From Primula veris (taxonomy: Eukaryota > Streptophyta > Magnoliopsida > Ericales > Primulaceae), in the NCBI GenBank assembly GCA_963682055.1, contig OY821741.1, forward strand, positions 17,351,211-17,415,210: DNA of 64,000 nucleotides, given 5' to 3'. Both the position numbers and the translations under genes were made by a program. The stretch's first letter is position 1. Each line of letters starts with the position of its first letter. The notes under the pieces were generated by a model. That model saw only the letters and a list, made by a program, of their open reading frames with translations. It searched no databases and was not told the DNA's origin. This document shows positions 44,621 to 56,573 of the stretch, in pieces.

Positions 44621-46301
44621 ATGGCTAACGTACTTAATTTTTCCGCCGGTATAGCTTCATCCCCCAAAACTCTACCATTTTTTGATGGGTTAAATTTTTC
44701 CTATTGGAATGATAGGATCAGTATGTTCTTGCAAAGTTATAACGTTAAAATTTGGATGACCATAAAAGTAGGATATTCTGTGCCTACATCCCCGTAGAGG
44801 ACTTAGATGATGCTCAACTAGAAGTCTACTCTACTAACGCCGAAGCGATGTACCTATTGTTTTTGCCGCTTCCCCTAGCAAGTATAACAAAATTTTCTCT
44901 TGTAAAACAGCAAAGGATATGTGGGATAAGTTAGTGGTTATGCACGAGGGAACTAACCAAGTGATGAGATTTCAAAGGAACAACTTGTGACGAAAGTGAT
45001 GAGCTATCCGATTACGATAAAAATTCAATGCAAATCATTCGAATCGTTAAGGAAGTACTAAAACTTAAAGGAAAATACAAGCATAAAGGTAAATCCTCAA
45101 ATAATTGAATTATTTCTAATGATTTTGTTTGTGGCAAGGAATGACACATGGCGAGAGATTGCTTCAAGAACCGCATATACCAAAGGCAAGAAGAAGATAT
45201 TCGCTTCAAGCTCTAGCGATAGCTCCGACCAAGATGAAGTCTTTCATCTTGCTTGTTATATGGCCATGGAAGAGAACCATGAACAAAACCGCTCACCCTC
45301 AAGTGAAAGTGACAACGATGAGGTAAAAGATTTATCTCATGATGAATTAATTCATGTGTGAAATTTATTCCGAAAAATTTCATAAACTTGGAGAGAATGT
45401 TAAATCTCTTAAGAGAATACATTCTTCTCTCAATGAAGAAATAAGATTCTTGAAAAGAGATAAAATTGAAAATGATTCTAATTCCAAATCATCATTTTTG
45501 TTTAATAATATTGATGATGAAAAGTAAGACTTCAAAGGTGAGAACAATACTCTTGTTCTCCAAAATGAGTTTTTGAAAATCGAGAATGACTTTTTCAAAA
45601 AGAAAAACGATGATCTTGTCATTACGATCGAAAAACTCGAGTTAACAATCTCTAGGTTTTTCAAAGGGAAAACCGTGTTGGACGAAATTTTGAGTTGTCA
45701 AAAAGATATCAATGACAAAAGCGGTTTGGGTTTCGATTGGAACACTTTTGAATCAAGCACAACCCACTTTGTCAAATCTCTAAAATGTCTACAACCCTTA
45801 TTCCGCCTATACAAAAGGTTGTTTCTACACAAGTGTGCATTTCAAGAGTTTTGCCAAACTCTTACAATGATAAAAGAAGTTTATAAACTAAACTCATTCA
45901 TCAAACTTCTAAAAATTCCTATAATAAGTCATATAATTCTCGTTATGCGAAAAAGACTGCATTGTGTACATTGTAGTATAAATGAGGATATTTCTTCTAG
46001 ATCTTCGTATCGTTTTCATGTAGCTAGAAACGACTTAATTTGGGTAGCTAAGACCCGTGCCACTAACAATGTCGGATCCAAAAGAAATTGGGGAACAAAT
46101 GACAAAACACATGTTGTAGGTATATCCATTCAAAAGGAGAAAATCAACAAATGGTTGACAAAACCGGACAAAGTCATGGAAGTCAAGAAAAATGACTCCA
46201 CCATAAAGAAGGAAGTTTCATTAATCGACAAAAGTGGAAGACACACCAACAAATGCTACCACATACTCGGACTTGGTAACGCTCATTGCAAATGTCATTA
46301 G
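44621..46301 (+). pseudogene. broken SIRE-type gag gene of the nested element
   Basis: The ATG at 44621 begins MANVLNFSAGIASSPKTLPF with FFDGLNFSYWND following, the SIRE gag N-terminus. Later segments lie in different frames: a zinc knuckle with a stop inside it (VCGKE-stop-HMARDC, about 45127-45166), a coiled-coil region (NNTLVLQNEFLKIENDFFKK, from about 45544), the conserved FFKGKTVLDEILSCQKDIND (about 45658) and a second Cys/His segment (about 45960-46010) up to a stop at 46301. Several frameshifts and stops make it nonfunctional as it stands. The longest clean stretch is 45573-46301. Confidence 0.85.
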
Positions 46302-46545
46302 ATAGCGGACTTGACATCACATATTAGGTACATTATACTATATTATCTTTACATCGTGATAAACATTTTTCATGTTTTGATATTTTCTTTCAAAACCCTC
46401 CACCGAGTTCCAAATTTTATTACATTTTTATAATGCCAAAGGGGGAGAAAATTGATATTTAGATAAAGATGTTTCTTAAAATAGGGGATATATATTTATA
46501 CTTGTAAAATCATCACTAATTTGTCATAATCAAAATGGGGGAGTT

Positions 46546-47725
46546 TGTTGAACCATGAGTTCGTTGATTTTGATTATAAATGTATTAATGATTTTAGTTC
46601 GTTTATAAATTCTTTATTCGATGATATAATACTTGACCTTTTCCAAAAATAGAGAATGTAAGGACTTAAAATGATAGAACATTTAATAACTAAGACAACG
46701 GTTCAAACGGAAGTCGATTCGGACTCTGAACGAGTAAATTAGTGTTAACCCACCCATGGTTCTTATAGACCCACCCGTGGGTCAAGTGGACAGAATAATG
46801 ATAATTTTTTCAAGTTACCACCCACCAGTTGGTCAAAGTTTCAAAATCAAGAAAAAATTCACCCATCAATGGGTCAGAAACCACCCACCGGTGGGTCATC
46901 TGTCAGAATTAAAAAACATCACTTTTTCAATTGCCAGAAAAAGCTATTACCCAACATACTTTTCCCAAAACAAAAAGTAACGGTCATAAACACTTTTGGA
47001 CCTTTATACACACATCATTTTCTCCCTAATACAAAACTCTCACACTCTCTTTCAACCTCCATCAATACCACAAAGCCAAAACTCCATTAAAGAGTAAAAA
47101 GGTCAAAAGGGGAAAATGAGGAAAAAGGAGATCAAGCTCTATCAAAATCAAAAGCTCACCAATTAGTTTATTTAGAAGCAATAAAATAGTGAGTGTGGTT
47201 ACATTATTGTAAAGAGCAAACTTTTAAGATCAATTGTGAGTGAGTGTTTGGGTAGAGTATTATTAAGCAAGTGTTAGTTTAAAAGGTCTAGGTCAAGTCA
47301 TTCGGGTCATAGATTGAAGGGGACTCGTTGACTCGCCTTCCGTGTACGGTTGAACTTGTATCAAGAGTAGGAACCTCAGGTAGAGGGTGAGCAAATCGAT
47401 TGATTAGCTCGATAGGATTTGTAATTTTTGAAAGAAGATTATAGTGAAATACTCGGTAAAGTTAATTCTGAGGAGAGGACGTAGACGGGTTTGTCGAAAC
47501 TCTATATATCGCGGTTTAAATCTCTCTTCCCTTACTCTTTACTTTGCGTAACTTATTTATTTGTGATTGTGTGTATGCTTCAATTTATTATTTATCATCA
47601 CATATTTATTATCGCAAATAGTTATCGAGCTAGTTGGATTGATTAGTTGCGTGTAAGTTTTAATTTCTCAAAAAACGCCTAAAAGCTTATTCACCCCCTC
47701 TAAGGTTTAGCCGCACGGGCCAACA
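46546..47725 (+). repeat. 3' LTR of the nested SIRE-like element
   Basis: It matches 43460-44559 throughout, with numerous substitutions and an 80-base net length difference. Extra sequence near 47370-47480 (GGAACCTCAGGTAGAGGGTG and following) is absent from the 5' LTR. Confidence 0.9.
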
Positions 47726-50700
47726 AACTAGGTGCAAGGATTTCATATTCTAAGAAATAGTACGGGCATTCGTCCGGATGCTTCAATTTAGTACCATTTT
47801 AGTACAAACTAGGTGGAAGGATTACTTACACATGCTATGGTGCAATAAAATCTAATCATGGGATAAGAACGAGCATTCGACAGGATGCTCTTTTACTTCA
47901 TATGTGAAGATTCATTTCGATGAGATATGCTCAATAGCACAATCTACTTATGTCACTCATGATAACAGCAGGTTGTACTCAAATATGACAAGTGCTTGAT
48001 CTAGATCGTGAGACATGAGACATTTACTTGAGATATGGTTAATATCAGCTCGAAGTCATATACACTCTCTAGTCGTCTCATAGAGCACGAGTAGATCAGA
48101 GTGATTCATATGGAGTCTTTCCAAGACCTCCAAGATATCGTCTTATTCCTAATGGTATAGACAAACCATGTTAGGAATATCCCTAATATGCGGGTTTGAT
48201 AAGTAACTAGCATCGGTATAACCAAAAAAAGGTTGTGTTAATTCGAGTACCGAATAGAGTAGGTACACTCGATAATGTAAACAGTATAAACAATCCCACT
48301 TTTAAAATTATCTTAAGGTAACGGAATATGTTTTTAGTACCATTCCCGTGGCAGCGTGTTAGCACGATATTGTGTCGGCTATACGATTCATAGCAGATGC
48401 GATATTCGTCCTAGCACATTAGACCAAATATAATGATGCGCTGATTGTCCTTAAATTATAAACATCATGGTTCGATATCTCTTCATCGTCATATTAGGGA
48501 TGGAACGAGCCTATATCAATGCCTAGTGATCGAACGATCATGAGAGAATCTGACGACTTAGCGTCATGATGGCTAAAGCCTCATAACACCTTCCAGGTGT
48601 AGATAGAATCATGGACTTAGATTCTATCATTACGGGACTCGATCATTAGGCTCAGTCATTACTGTTTCTTTCCAAGATCCTTCATCTCGAAGGAAAATTC
48701 CAAAATATGGATTGCTTCAAAACATGCAAGGGCATAATACTTGTTCAAGTATCACAAGCTGATCAAGTAATCACTTAAGGCATGTATACCACATATGCTT
48801 GGATTATTTCAATCCATACAGTGAATGTATCACTTAATTGAGATTGTGTTCCGTTGTCAGGAACTACTTGATTCGAGCACATGAAGTCACACAGGAACCT
48901 CCATCTACATCTCCTGTCTAAATCCCCACAGAGATAAAATATGACCAGATTCATGGCTGCATACACAGTTTTTCAAAAACTACTAAACAGATAAAGTAGG
49001 GGAGCGTTACAACGTCCATTATGAGTAAATAAACCATCTCGTAATCAATTACAAGGTGTGAGAGAAACCTTACACTATTAGGCGAGCATTGTACAATCTC
49101 ATTATTCCCATAATTCTTCCTTACGAGTACCCAAATAAACGAAACGGTTTAACTTTGGGTGGGTTTGGAGCTACAGGTACAAACACTCTTTTCGCTGAGA
49201 AACTTTACTTGGACTGCTAGTCATGCGATAAAGAGATCGCTTGCGAAAGTTTCTCTATCAAATGATAGGTAGGGGATACATAATCGATGTATGTCCCGGT
49301 TTTCAGAGGAGCTCATTCAAAATATGAAGCACTCAAACACGCGTTCATATGAGGTGTCTAGCTATCAACTGGTACGCATAAAGTGTTTGAGCGGCAATGG
49401 GTCTCAGACGGACCAATACAACAATATGCAATATATCATGAACCCACACGAAAGCATAACTTTTTGTGTGCAAAACCAAAAAAAAATTGTATGCAATAAT
49501 TTGCAATCGCTTGACTAAAATTTTCATGAGTCCATTGGGGTCTGAACATAATCGACATGATGTTCAATTTCAATTCCAAAAGTCAAGTAATACACATCAA
49601 AATTTCGATGTTTACTCTTTGGCATTATCAAGTCGACTAGACTTTTCAGGATAATCCGAATTATGAGCCATCAACTTAATGATAAGGCTAAGAGTTTGTA
49701 AAGTGCTGCATTTCTGTTGACAACAATAAAATGAGACCATATTGTCGATGCATAAACCTTAACCATATATATTTCTGGTCCGTCTTATGGTTGGATAAGT
49801 CCACAATAACTCCTTCAATTCTTTACAAGAATTCTACGAGTTTATTTTTGTGATCTTTACATATACTAGTTTTTCAAATAGAGCATTGGTGGCATGGATT
49901 TCGGACTAATCACGAAAGTATCTCCTTATAGAGAATTCAAATGCGATGTGATTGTAAATCAAGCATCGTCTTTTGACACGAGAATATTTCATTTGGTCAA
50001 TGCCATAATATCAAAATGCTCTTATCAATCGACGACAGGGAGACGAATGATAGTACAGACAATCATGTCTTAGCATCTAAATCATTTATCAATCGACGAC
50101 ATGCAAGATGATAAACTAACTTTAAAATGCTTTAAACATGTGGTAGCAACCACTTGAAAGACATCTCAACTCCTCAAAAATACGCTTTTGGTCATATTGA
50201 ATGGAGGTAGTGTAAAAAAATATCAATTCTTTCATGAGCTATTACCAGATATCACTTGTTTTCTCAAATATCTTATTACTCAACAAGGTACAATAGGACA
50301 TACTGGAGTATAAGGCTTCATATTTGACAAATCAATTTGGTTTTACCAAAGATTTTGATTTGGAATGGCATGTCCAGATTTTGTTTGTCATCCAGCATTC
50401 TTTAGGCAAGTAGTTGGTGAAAAACGGAATAGTACGAGTGGTCCAATGTTACCCACTGTAGCCAGACAATCAACTACCCCACATGTATTGCCATAAAGTT
50501 TGATAATTTAAAGTTTGGTTACATTTGTCAAAAGAATTTGCTCAAAAAATACTTTAAATTATTTCAAAAAAAATCATAAACAAGCCAACCATAATCCAAA
50601 AGATTGGACCAAGTGGAAAAACATAATCTAGATGAGCTACAAATCTGCTCAACATTTATCAAAATATATACGGAAAGGTACCAAACTTCTATTGAGTCAC

Positions 50701-52234
50701 AAAATCGGGGGTCTCAAGAGTTTTCTTTCAGTTAGCTTTAACCACATTAGCTTCAACTTTTCTACCCTCATGATAGTTTTGAACTATTAAATGAGTAATC
50801 GGGGCATGACATTTGTCATTTATAGCATAGAACTGGTTCATTGAGCATTGTCTCTTGCTTTCGGACAACGGGCTATATTGTTTCTTTCAAGGACTATCTT
50901 GGAGCCACATGTCTTCGGTTTTGACGATTGTCTAAACCACGCTTGCCTAGACGAGCTTCAGGTCCATGACAGTTCAAGACAAATAACCCTTGTCTCGGTT
51001 CTTGATTTGAGGAAAAATATCCACGAATAGCATTAGTATGAGGCAAACAATTTTCCATTTACCTAATAGGAATAAAAACTGTTCATCGGGACAATTTTTT
51101 CATCCAATAACATATGAGTGATGAGCTAAAGGGCATGGTGAATATAGATTCATGATACTTCTTATGAAATAAGTTTTCAAGCTAGTAATTTTGGTGAATT
51201 ATCACTCCAATTTGTCAATTTTAGGTTCACCATAGACGTCATCATGTCTCAAATGTGGTGGCGGAATAACATCAACGCCTTAACTTTCATCTCGCGAGTA
51301 ACAAAAAACTCGTGTTTTACTCATCAAAGATTGCATACAAAAAATTTGGTCATCACACTTTCACACATCAGGAATACTAACATGTGGTGACGAAAAATAT
51401 CTCGCCTAAACATTCATTTCACAAGTATGTTTTACGAATTTTCTCATCGTAGATGATGGCATCCAACATGTGTTGGGAGTTCTAGATTAGTTATCATATA
51501 AAACAACTAGTTTATATGTTTATGGTTTGCACAAGCACAAACTTTGTTTCGAAACGACAGGTTCAAAAAACACTAGTTTTGCTTTTCAAGTGAACTAGTT
51601 CTCATTGATCGAACGGCATGTCGATTCCGAGACACCAATTCAGCGAAACATATGTCGCATATTAACACACTCGGAAAAATTATTATTTAGTCAATCTATT
51701 TTGGTAGCTCTACGTGAACACGATCAGGAAAGACGATGAGGGTGGTGGGCATGGATACCACTTATACATCGACCTCATTAGGATAGCAACTATTCTCCTA
51801 TATCTTTCCTAGACATCGTATCTAAATAGGTGACCCTATTTGGAAAATGTTCATAATTTTTTCAACTTAAATATGAAAATATATGATTTCACAAATTAAC
51901 ATATTGTACACATGTGTACATGACAGTAATTAAATGGTACATTGCCATGATTAACTAATTATTTAGATTGTACCTATTTGCATGATTAACGTATACATTA
52001 TAACATGACAGTACATATTTCCTAATAATGAAATTAATTTAGGGTAATCAATCTAAATTAGTATTTAACAATTTTACACTAGCAAGATCAAACTCAATAT
52101 TTTATACAAATCTATTGCTATATGTGTAGTTTTATACATGGTAATTCACAAGATATACCACATCATGCAAGGAAAAAAATATTAATTCATGGTAATTGAC
52201 TAACTGTATAATAAGTTTCAAGTTCACATGTATT
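47726..52234 (-). other. interior of the decayed Copia element
   Basis: Degenerate pol sequence on the minus strand (clear fragments at 48188-48700), continuing rightwards into unrecognisable sequence where integrase, protease and gag would be expected. Open frames here are short and not individually meaningful. Confidence 0.65.
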
Positions 52235-52802
52235 CAGGGACGGAGCCAATGTATGCCCAGTGAGGGTTGTAGCCCCCGCTGGAATTTGAAAAACTATTAT
52301 TTTATATGTATTTGTTAATCAAAGTCTAATGTAGCGTAATGGTACAATGTTAAAACCAGAATCTTTGATGTGATGCTTGTTTGTTGGTTCGAATCTGCAC
52401 ATGAGAAATTATCATATTTTTGTTTTTTATAAAAATATTACATTGGTACTATTATCTTTGTATTATATATTGTGATAAGAATATTTTTTTTGTGTTTCAT
52501 TTTTACAAAAAAAAAAAAAAAAGTCTATAAACATTGTACAGTTTATCAGAATCTTCATAAATATTGAAATTTAAAACCACTAGTACAGCTTTGTAGCTGT
52601 ACTAAATATAAATAAACTACATGGTCTGAATTTATTAAAATGCAATTGATTCTTTATTGTCATCGTTCAATTTAACCAATCAGGGGAGAATGTTGGAGAA
52701 TTGAAAACATCATTTGCAAAACGCTTATCATATCTAAAAAACATAAGATATATATCCATTATATTGTGCCTCCACTCGACCGAAATTCTGGCTCCTCCCC
52801 TG
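52235..52802. mobile_element. hAT-type nonautonomous element / MITE
   Basis: Ends CAGGGACGGAGCCA and (reverse complement) CAGGGGAGGAGCCA match at 12 of 14 positions. CATGTATT stands on both sides (52227-52234 and 52803-52810), a perfect 8-bp target duplication as in hAT elements. 568 bp, no coding capacity; it lies within the decayed Copia element. Confidence 0.9.
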
Positions 52803-53235
52803 CATGTATTCACCAAATATTACCCGTATTCAAACGTTTATACTGTTTTGGATTGAGGTGTATAATACAGGGACCATGAGTGTAATTACAGTAAACAACT
52901 TATTCGGTTACATATATATTACATGGTAAGTCCATAAGTATTCAGTTTGTTTTAAACTGTTGCCAAATGTTTCAAAAATAAACAGTTTGATCTTACTAGT
53001 TAATTGTACTATCAATTATGACATGTTGATTATGTTAGACAATACTAATAATTAATTCATCATGCACCGGGATTCTTTACATAACAAATACAAGCAATCT
53101 GATGTGGGCATGTAATATGATTTTGTCAACCTAAAGTTTCAATTTTTAGGATTTAAGATGATGGTAGGTATAGTTTCAACTTTCATCAATTAAAGATATA
53201 CTATTAATATGGGATGCTATGTCCTTAGCCGTACT

Positions 53236-53317
53236 CATGGTATAATTAAAACTATAAACATCATGTTTGCAACTCACATGGTATAATTAAAACTATAAAC
53301 ATCATGTTTGCAACTCA
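53236..53317. repeat. 41-bp tandem duplication
   Basis: Two copies of CATGGTATAATTAAAACTAT plus 21 further bases, the second starting at 53277. Confidence 0.9.
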
Positions 53318-53697
53318 CAGTCATATAAGTAAATCCTTTTATTTAAATCTAGCATAGACCTAAACATGCAACAGTAATACACGAATCACTATAATAGTTG
53401 TTTTTTTATGGTATACTATTGTTTATCAATTCCAGTGGTACACGGATAACATGTTATTTGTCTTTAGTAGACTATATAGTATATACACTGTGATATAATT
53501 CATAACCTTCTAACAGTTGAGGATTTATATGCAACTGTTCTCATATGGTCTGAATTTAATAAGAATTGTACCGTACGTACTCCTAGTATTTTGGGGAACA
53601 CCGGCACATCAACAGAAAAATTCAAAGTTTGATTCTATGTTTATAATCCAATTTTCGAGCATATATCCTATTTTTCGCAAGGAAAATACTGATAAAG

Positions 53698-53921
53698 TAT
53701 TGTGTGACATATTAGCTCGGTATAAATATATATAGATATAAAGAGGGAAGTATAGAGAGACAACATGCAAAGTATTATTCATTATGAGTGTCAGATACAA
53801 TACCCATCAGTTTCTTTATATAGTAGAGATGATGAAGTTTATATGAATCAAAGTCTAACATATGATCCACGTCCCAAATACATGGAATAGCCTCAAATAC
53901 AAACATAAATAACCTACAACA
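53698..53921 (-). repeat. 5' LTR of the decayed Copia element
   Basis: 224 bp. The minus strand starts TGTTGTAGGTTATTTATG and contains TATATAAAG. Compared with the left copy it has an insertion of about 18 bases near 53870. Confidence 0.8.
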
Positions 53922-56223
53922 AATATATAATTACTTTATGATTAATGCTCGATCACACATGAATCTTCTATCGTATTCCCTCATCCATTCTCCTTACATA
54001 GCTGGACTCTCACACTCTTAGTACCCATAGAATACCTATATTCTAATATCCTATGTCCATTAACATTTAACTACTACAAGGATTAGACTTATTATTTATT
54101 ATTTATTAAAATATTACTATAATATTATTTAATTAATACTTTTATAGTAAAAAAAAACTATATAAGTAAATTATATTTATTTCCACTAAAATATATAACT
54201 ACAGTCTAAATCCTTTTCAAAACAGTATTTGACAGCAAATAATAAAATACTTAAATATAATCTCATGTATAAATTACAAATATACACCGAGTAATTAAAT
54301 TACCGAAAATTATTTTATTTGGTATATTATTTTTTTGACCTTAACTAGCGCTTAATTTATTTGTTGTGTTGCATTCAAAATCATTTGCAAAATTTGACAC
54401 GCACAAGACTTGTAAAAGTTTCTTGGAGGATATCATCAGTTTTTGTTCAATGGGCGTGAATATTATCGTTTCTAAAGACACATATATATAATGTTACTGT
54501 CTAACGTACAAGTTTATTTACCCCGACAAATTTCACTATTTGCAAATTAAAACATTATACATTATAAATATGTGTATAGAAAATAATCTACTAATTTATT
54601 ATATAATTAATCACACTAATTTCGTTGACTATCATAAAATAATACTATTTGGTTCCGTTCAATATACCCTATGTATATTAGCACAGCAAATTAAAACTCA
54701 ATTGTTCTTTTTACTCACGACGACAGACCTACTATAACTTTGTGATACAAGTGGATTGATGATTGTACACAACATCTAAAGTTGTGAGTGATAAAATTAA
54801 TTATGTATAAACAATGATCGTACTTTTCATATCAAATCAATTATTATACAAAATAAAATACACATGTAAAATAATTGCATGTACATCATTGATCATAAAT
54901 AATCTCAAATAAATCATTCATTCTTAAAAATTATATACTAAAATCAACGATAAATATAACGTATTTTAGTATATTATTCTAAGTTTCTAACAATATGAAA
55001 TCATGAAATTACAAGGACTAAATCAAAATCTCGTTTTTCTTTTCTACATATCAGGGAACCCTAAACTGGAAATGGAGCTGCAATATAAGATATTGCTAAT
55101 TGATTTTTCTTTTTTGCAATCAGATGAGTACTTATTATATATACTTACAAAACAAAAAATAGTAAGGATACTGAAAATCGAAATCCATAAGCAAGCCCAT
55201 AATTCTAGGGCTGGGTTATGTGGTTCTTGATGCTCGGGACACATAAAAAAGTGATGTACTTTTTAGAAGTTATGTTTGTTCAAACCTTGTATTTTTATTA
55301 TACAATAATATAGTAAAAAAATCCTTGAAATAACAGTTCAAATTTTATGCATTTTTATTTATATGTAACCTCTATCCAGGAATAACCTTGTATAGTAATA
55401 TTTTTTCGTGTTATCAGTGATATGACCTTTGATTCTACTTCATGTGTTATGTAGCATTTTGACATGAGGAGAAGGCTCATAGTTTGGCTACACAGCTTAA
55501 TCATCTGTATCATAGTTATCGACTTCTTGAGAAACTCGTTTTCCATTTTTGAAACCATGTTTACTTTTTCATACTTCCAACTTCTCGTTTCTCATTATTT
55601 CAAGTGTAAATATAAGATTTTTTTCACGTTTTTGTTTCCGTTTCTGTTTTGTTTTCCACCTTGGTTTCCCTTACCGACGTCAATTATCATTTGTACCACT
55701 TGGTGGAATAATAAACTTTTTCGTTTTAGATGGAACCATGTAGCTAGTGAGCATCATTAATTCATTAAGGCATCTTTCTCTAGGGTTTATCACTAGATAC
55801 CATATCAATATTAAGAAATGTTTTGAATAATTATAATATTTGCATACCGATTGCAGACTTAGTAGGAAACTCCGTCTTCATCACGAGCTGCGAATCTTGG
55901 GGTGACAGGCAGAACAGTTGATAAATGTTTGACAAAACTGAAAGACGAATATGATGATTTCTCAATGTGATGGCACTAATTTTTTGGCATAAACTATAAT
56001 TCCATACCGACTCAAATTTTCTATCATTGTAAACGTCAAAAACTGCATCTCCTCATGAGTCATGAGGCTAGCAGATAAAAGTTGCTAGTAATTGATTAAA
56101 TTGACATATATAGTATAAGATCACTAAAAAAAAATCAGTAACCTGGAAAAAAAAAGTATAAGATATCTGAACTCCGATTTATAGTTTAAACCTCTATAAA
56201 TGAATTAAACTAAGTAGGTACTA
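53922..56223. other. intergenic, AT-rich
   Basis: No gene recognised. Open frames such as 55464-55760 and 55003-55230 carry no domain signature and sit in sequence of very high AT content. Confidence 0.5.
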
Positions 56224-56573
56224 TGCAGTGGTTTGAAGTTAAAAACACAGGTAAAAGTAAACTGACTTAATTATATATCTGATAGGGTTTTCTTGTTACA
56301 TTACAGACATTTAAATACTGAAAAGAAAGCAGTTGCAAACTTTGGGCAGTTATTGAGCAGTTTAGTAACTGGTCTGCCTCTGCCGTTGATCTAGCCACAT
56401 GGCATGATCTGGCTTTACGAAATTAACTAGTTCAAGTCTGATCCTAAGGTCTTAATTAGTACACGCTAATAACATCTAACGGTGTAAGTAATTCACCATT
56501 ACAATACATATTACAGCATAAAAATATATCATAAACATAAACAGCAGCAACTTCTCCTCTTCCACCCCTCTCT

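Larger units (their letters stand above)
43460..47725 (+). mobile_element. nested SIRE-like Copia element with gag only (nonautonomous)
   Basis: LTRs: 43460-44559 (1,100 bp) and 46546-47725 (1,180 bp), starting TG(C/T)TGAACCATGAGTTC and ending GGGCCAACA. Flanks AACTG / AACTA form a 4/5 target duplication inside the host element's repeat. A PBS-like TGGTATCTGAG lies at 44562 and a purine tract (AAAATGGGGGAG, 46532-46543) precedes the 3' LTR. The internal region is only 1,986 bp and encodes gag alone: no protease, integrase, reverse transcriptase or RNase H motif was found. Confidence 0.9.
42216..53921 (-). mobile_element. decayed Copia element with short LTRs, host to two nested insertions
   Basis: LTR-like repeats at 42216-42421 and 53698-53921 share the TATTAGCTCGGTATA core, a TATATAAAG-type TATA box on the minus strand, and inverted ends (TGTTGTA / TACAACA). 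Flanks are GATAT and AATAT, a 4/5 match. Beside the right LTR the minus strand reads TTATCAG, a remnant of the tRNA-Met PBS. On the minus strand the interior keeps Copia fragments: FEMKDLGK (48668-48691, reverse transcriptase), MIVRSLG (48521-48541) and GYTDASYLSNPH (about 48188-48223, RNase H), in 5'-to-3' pol order. No long open frame remains. Confidence 0.8.
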
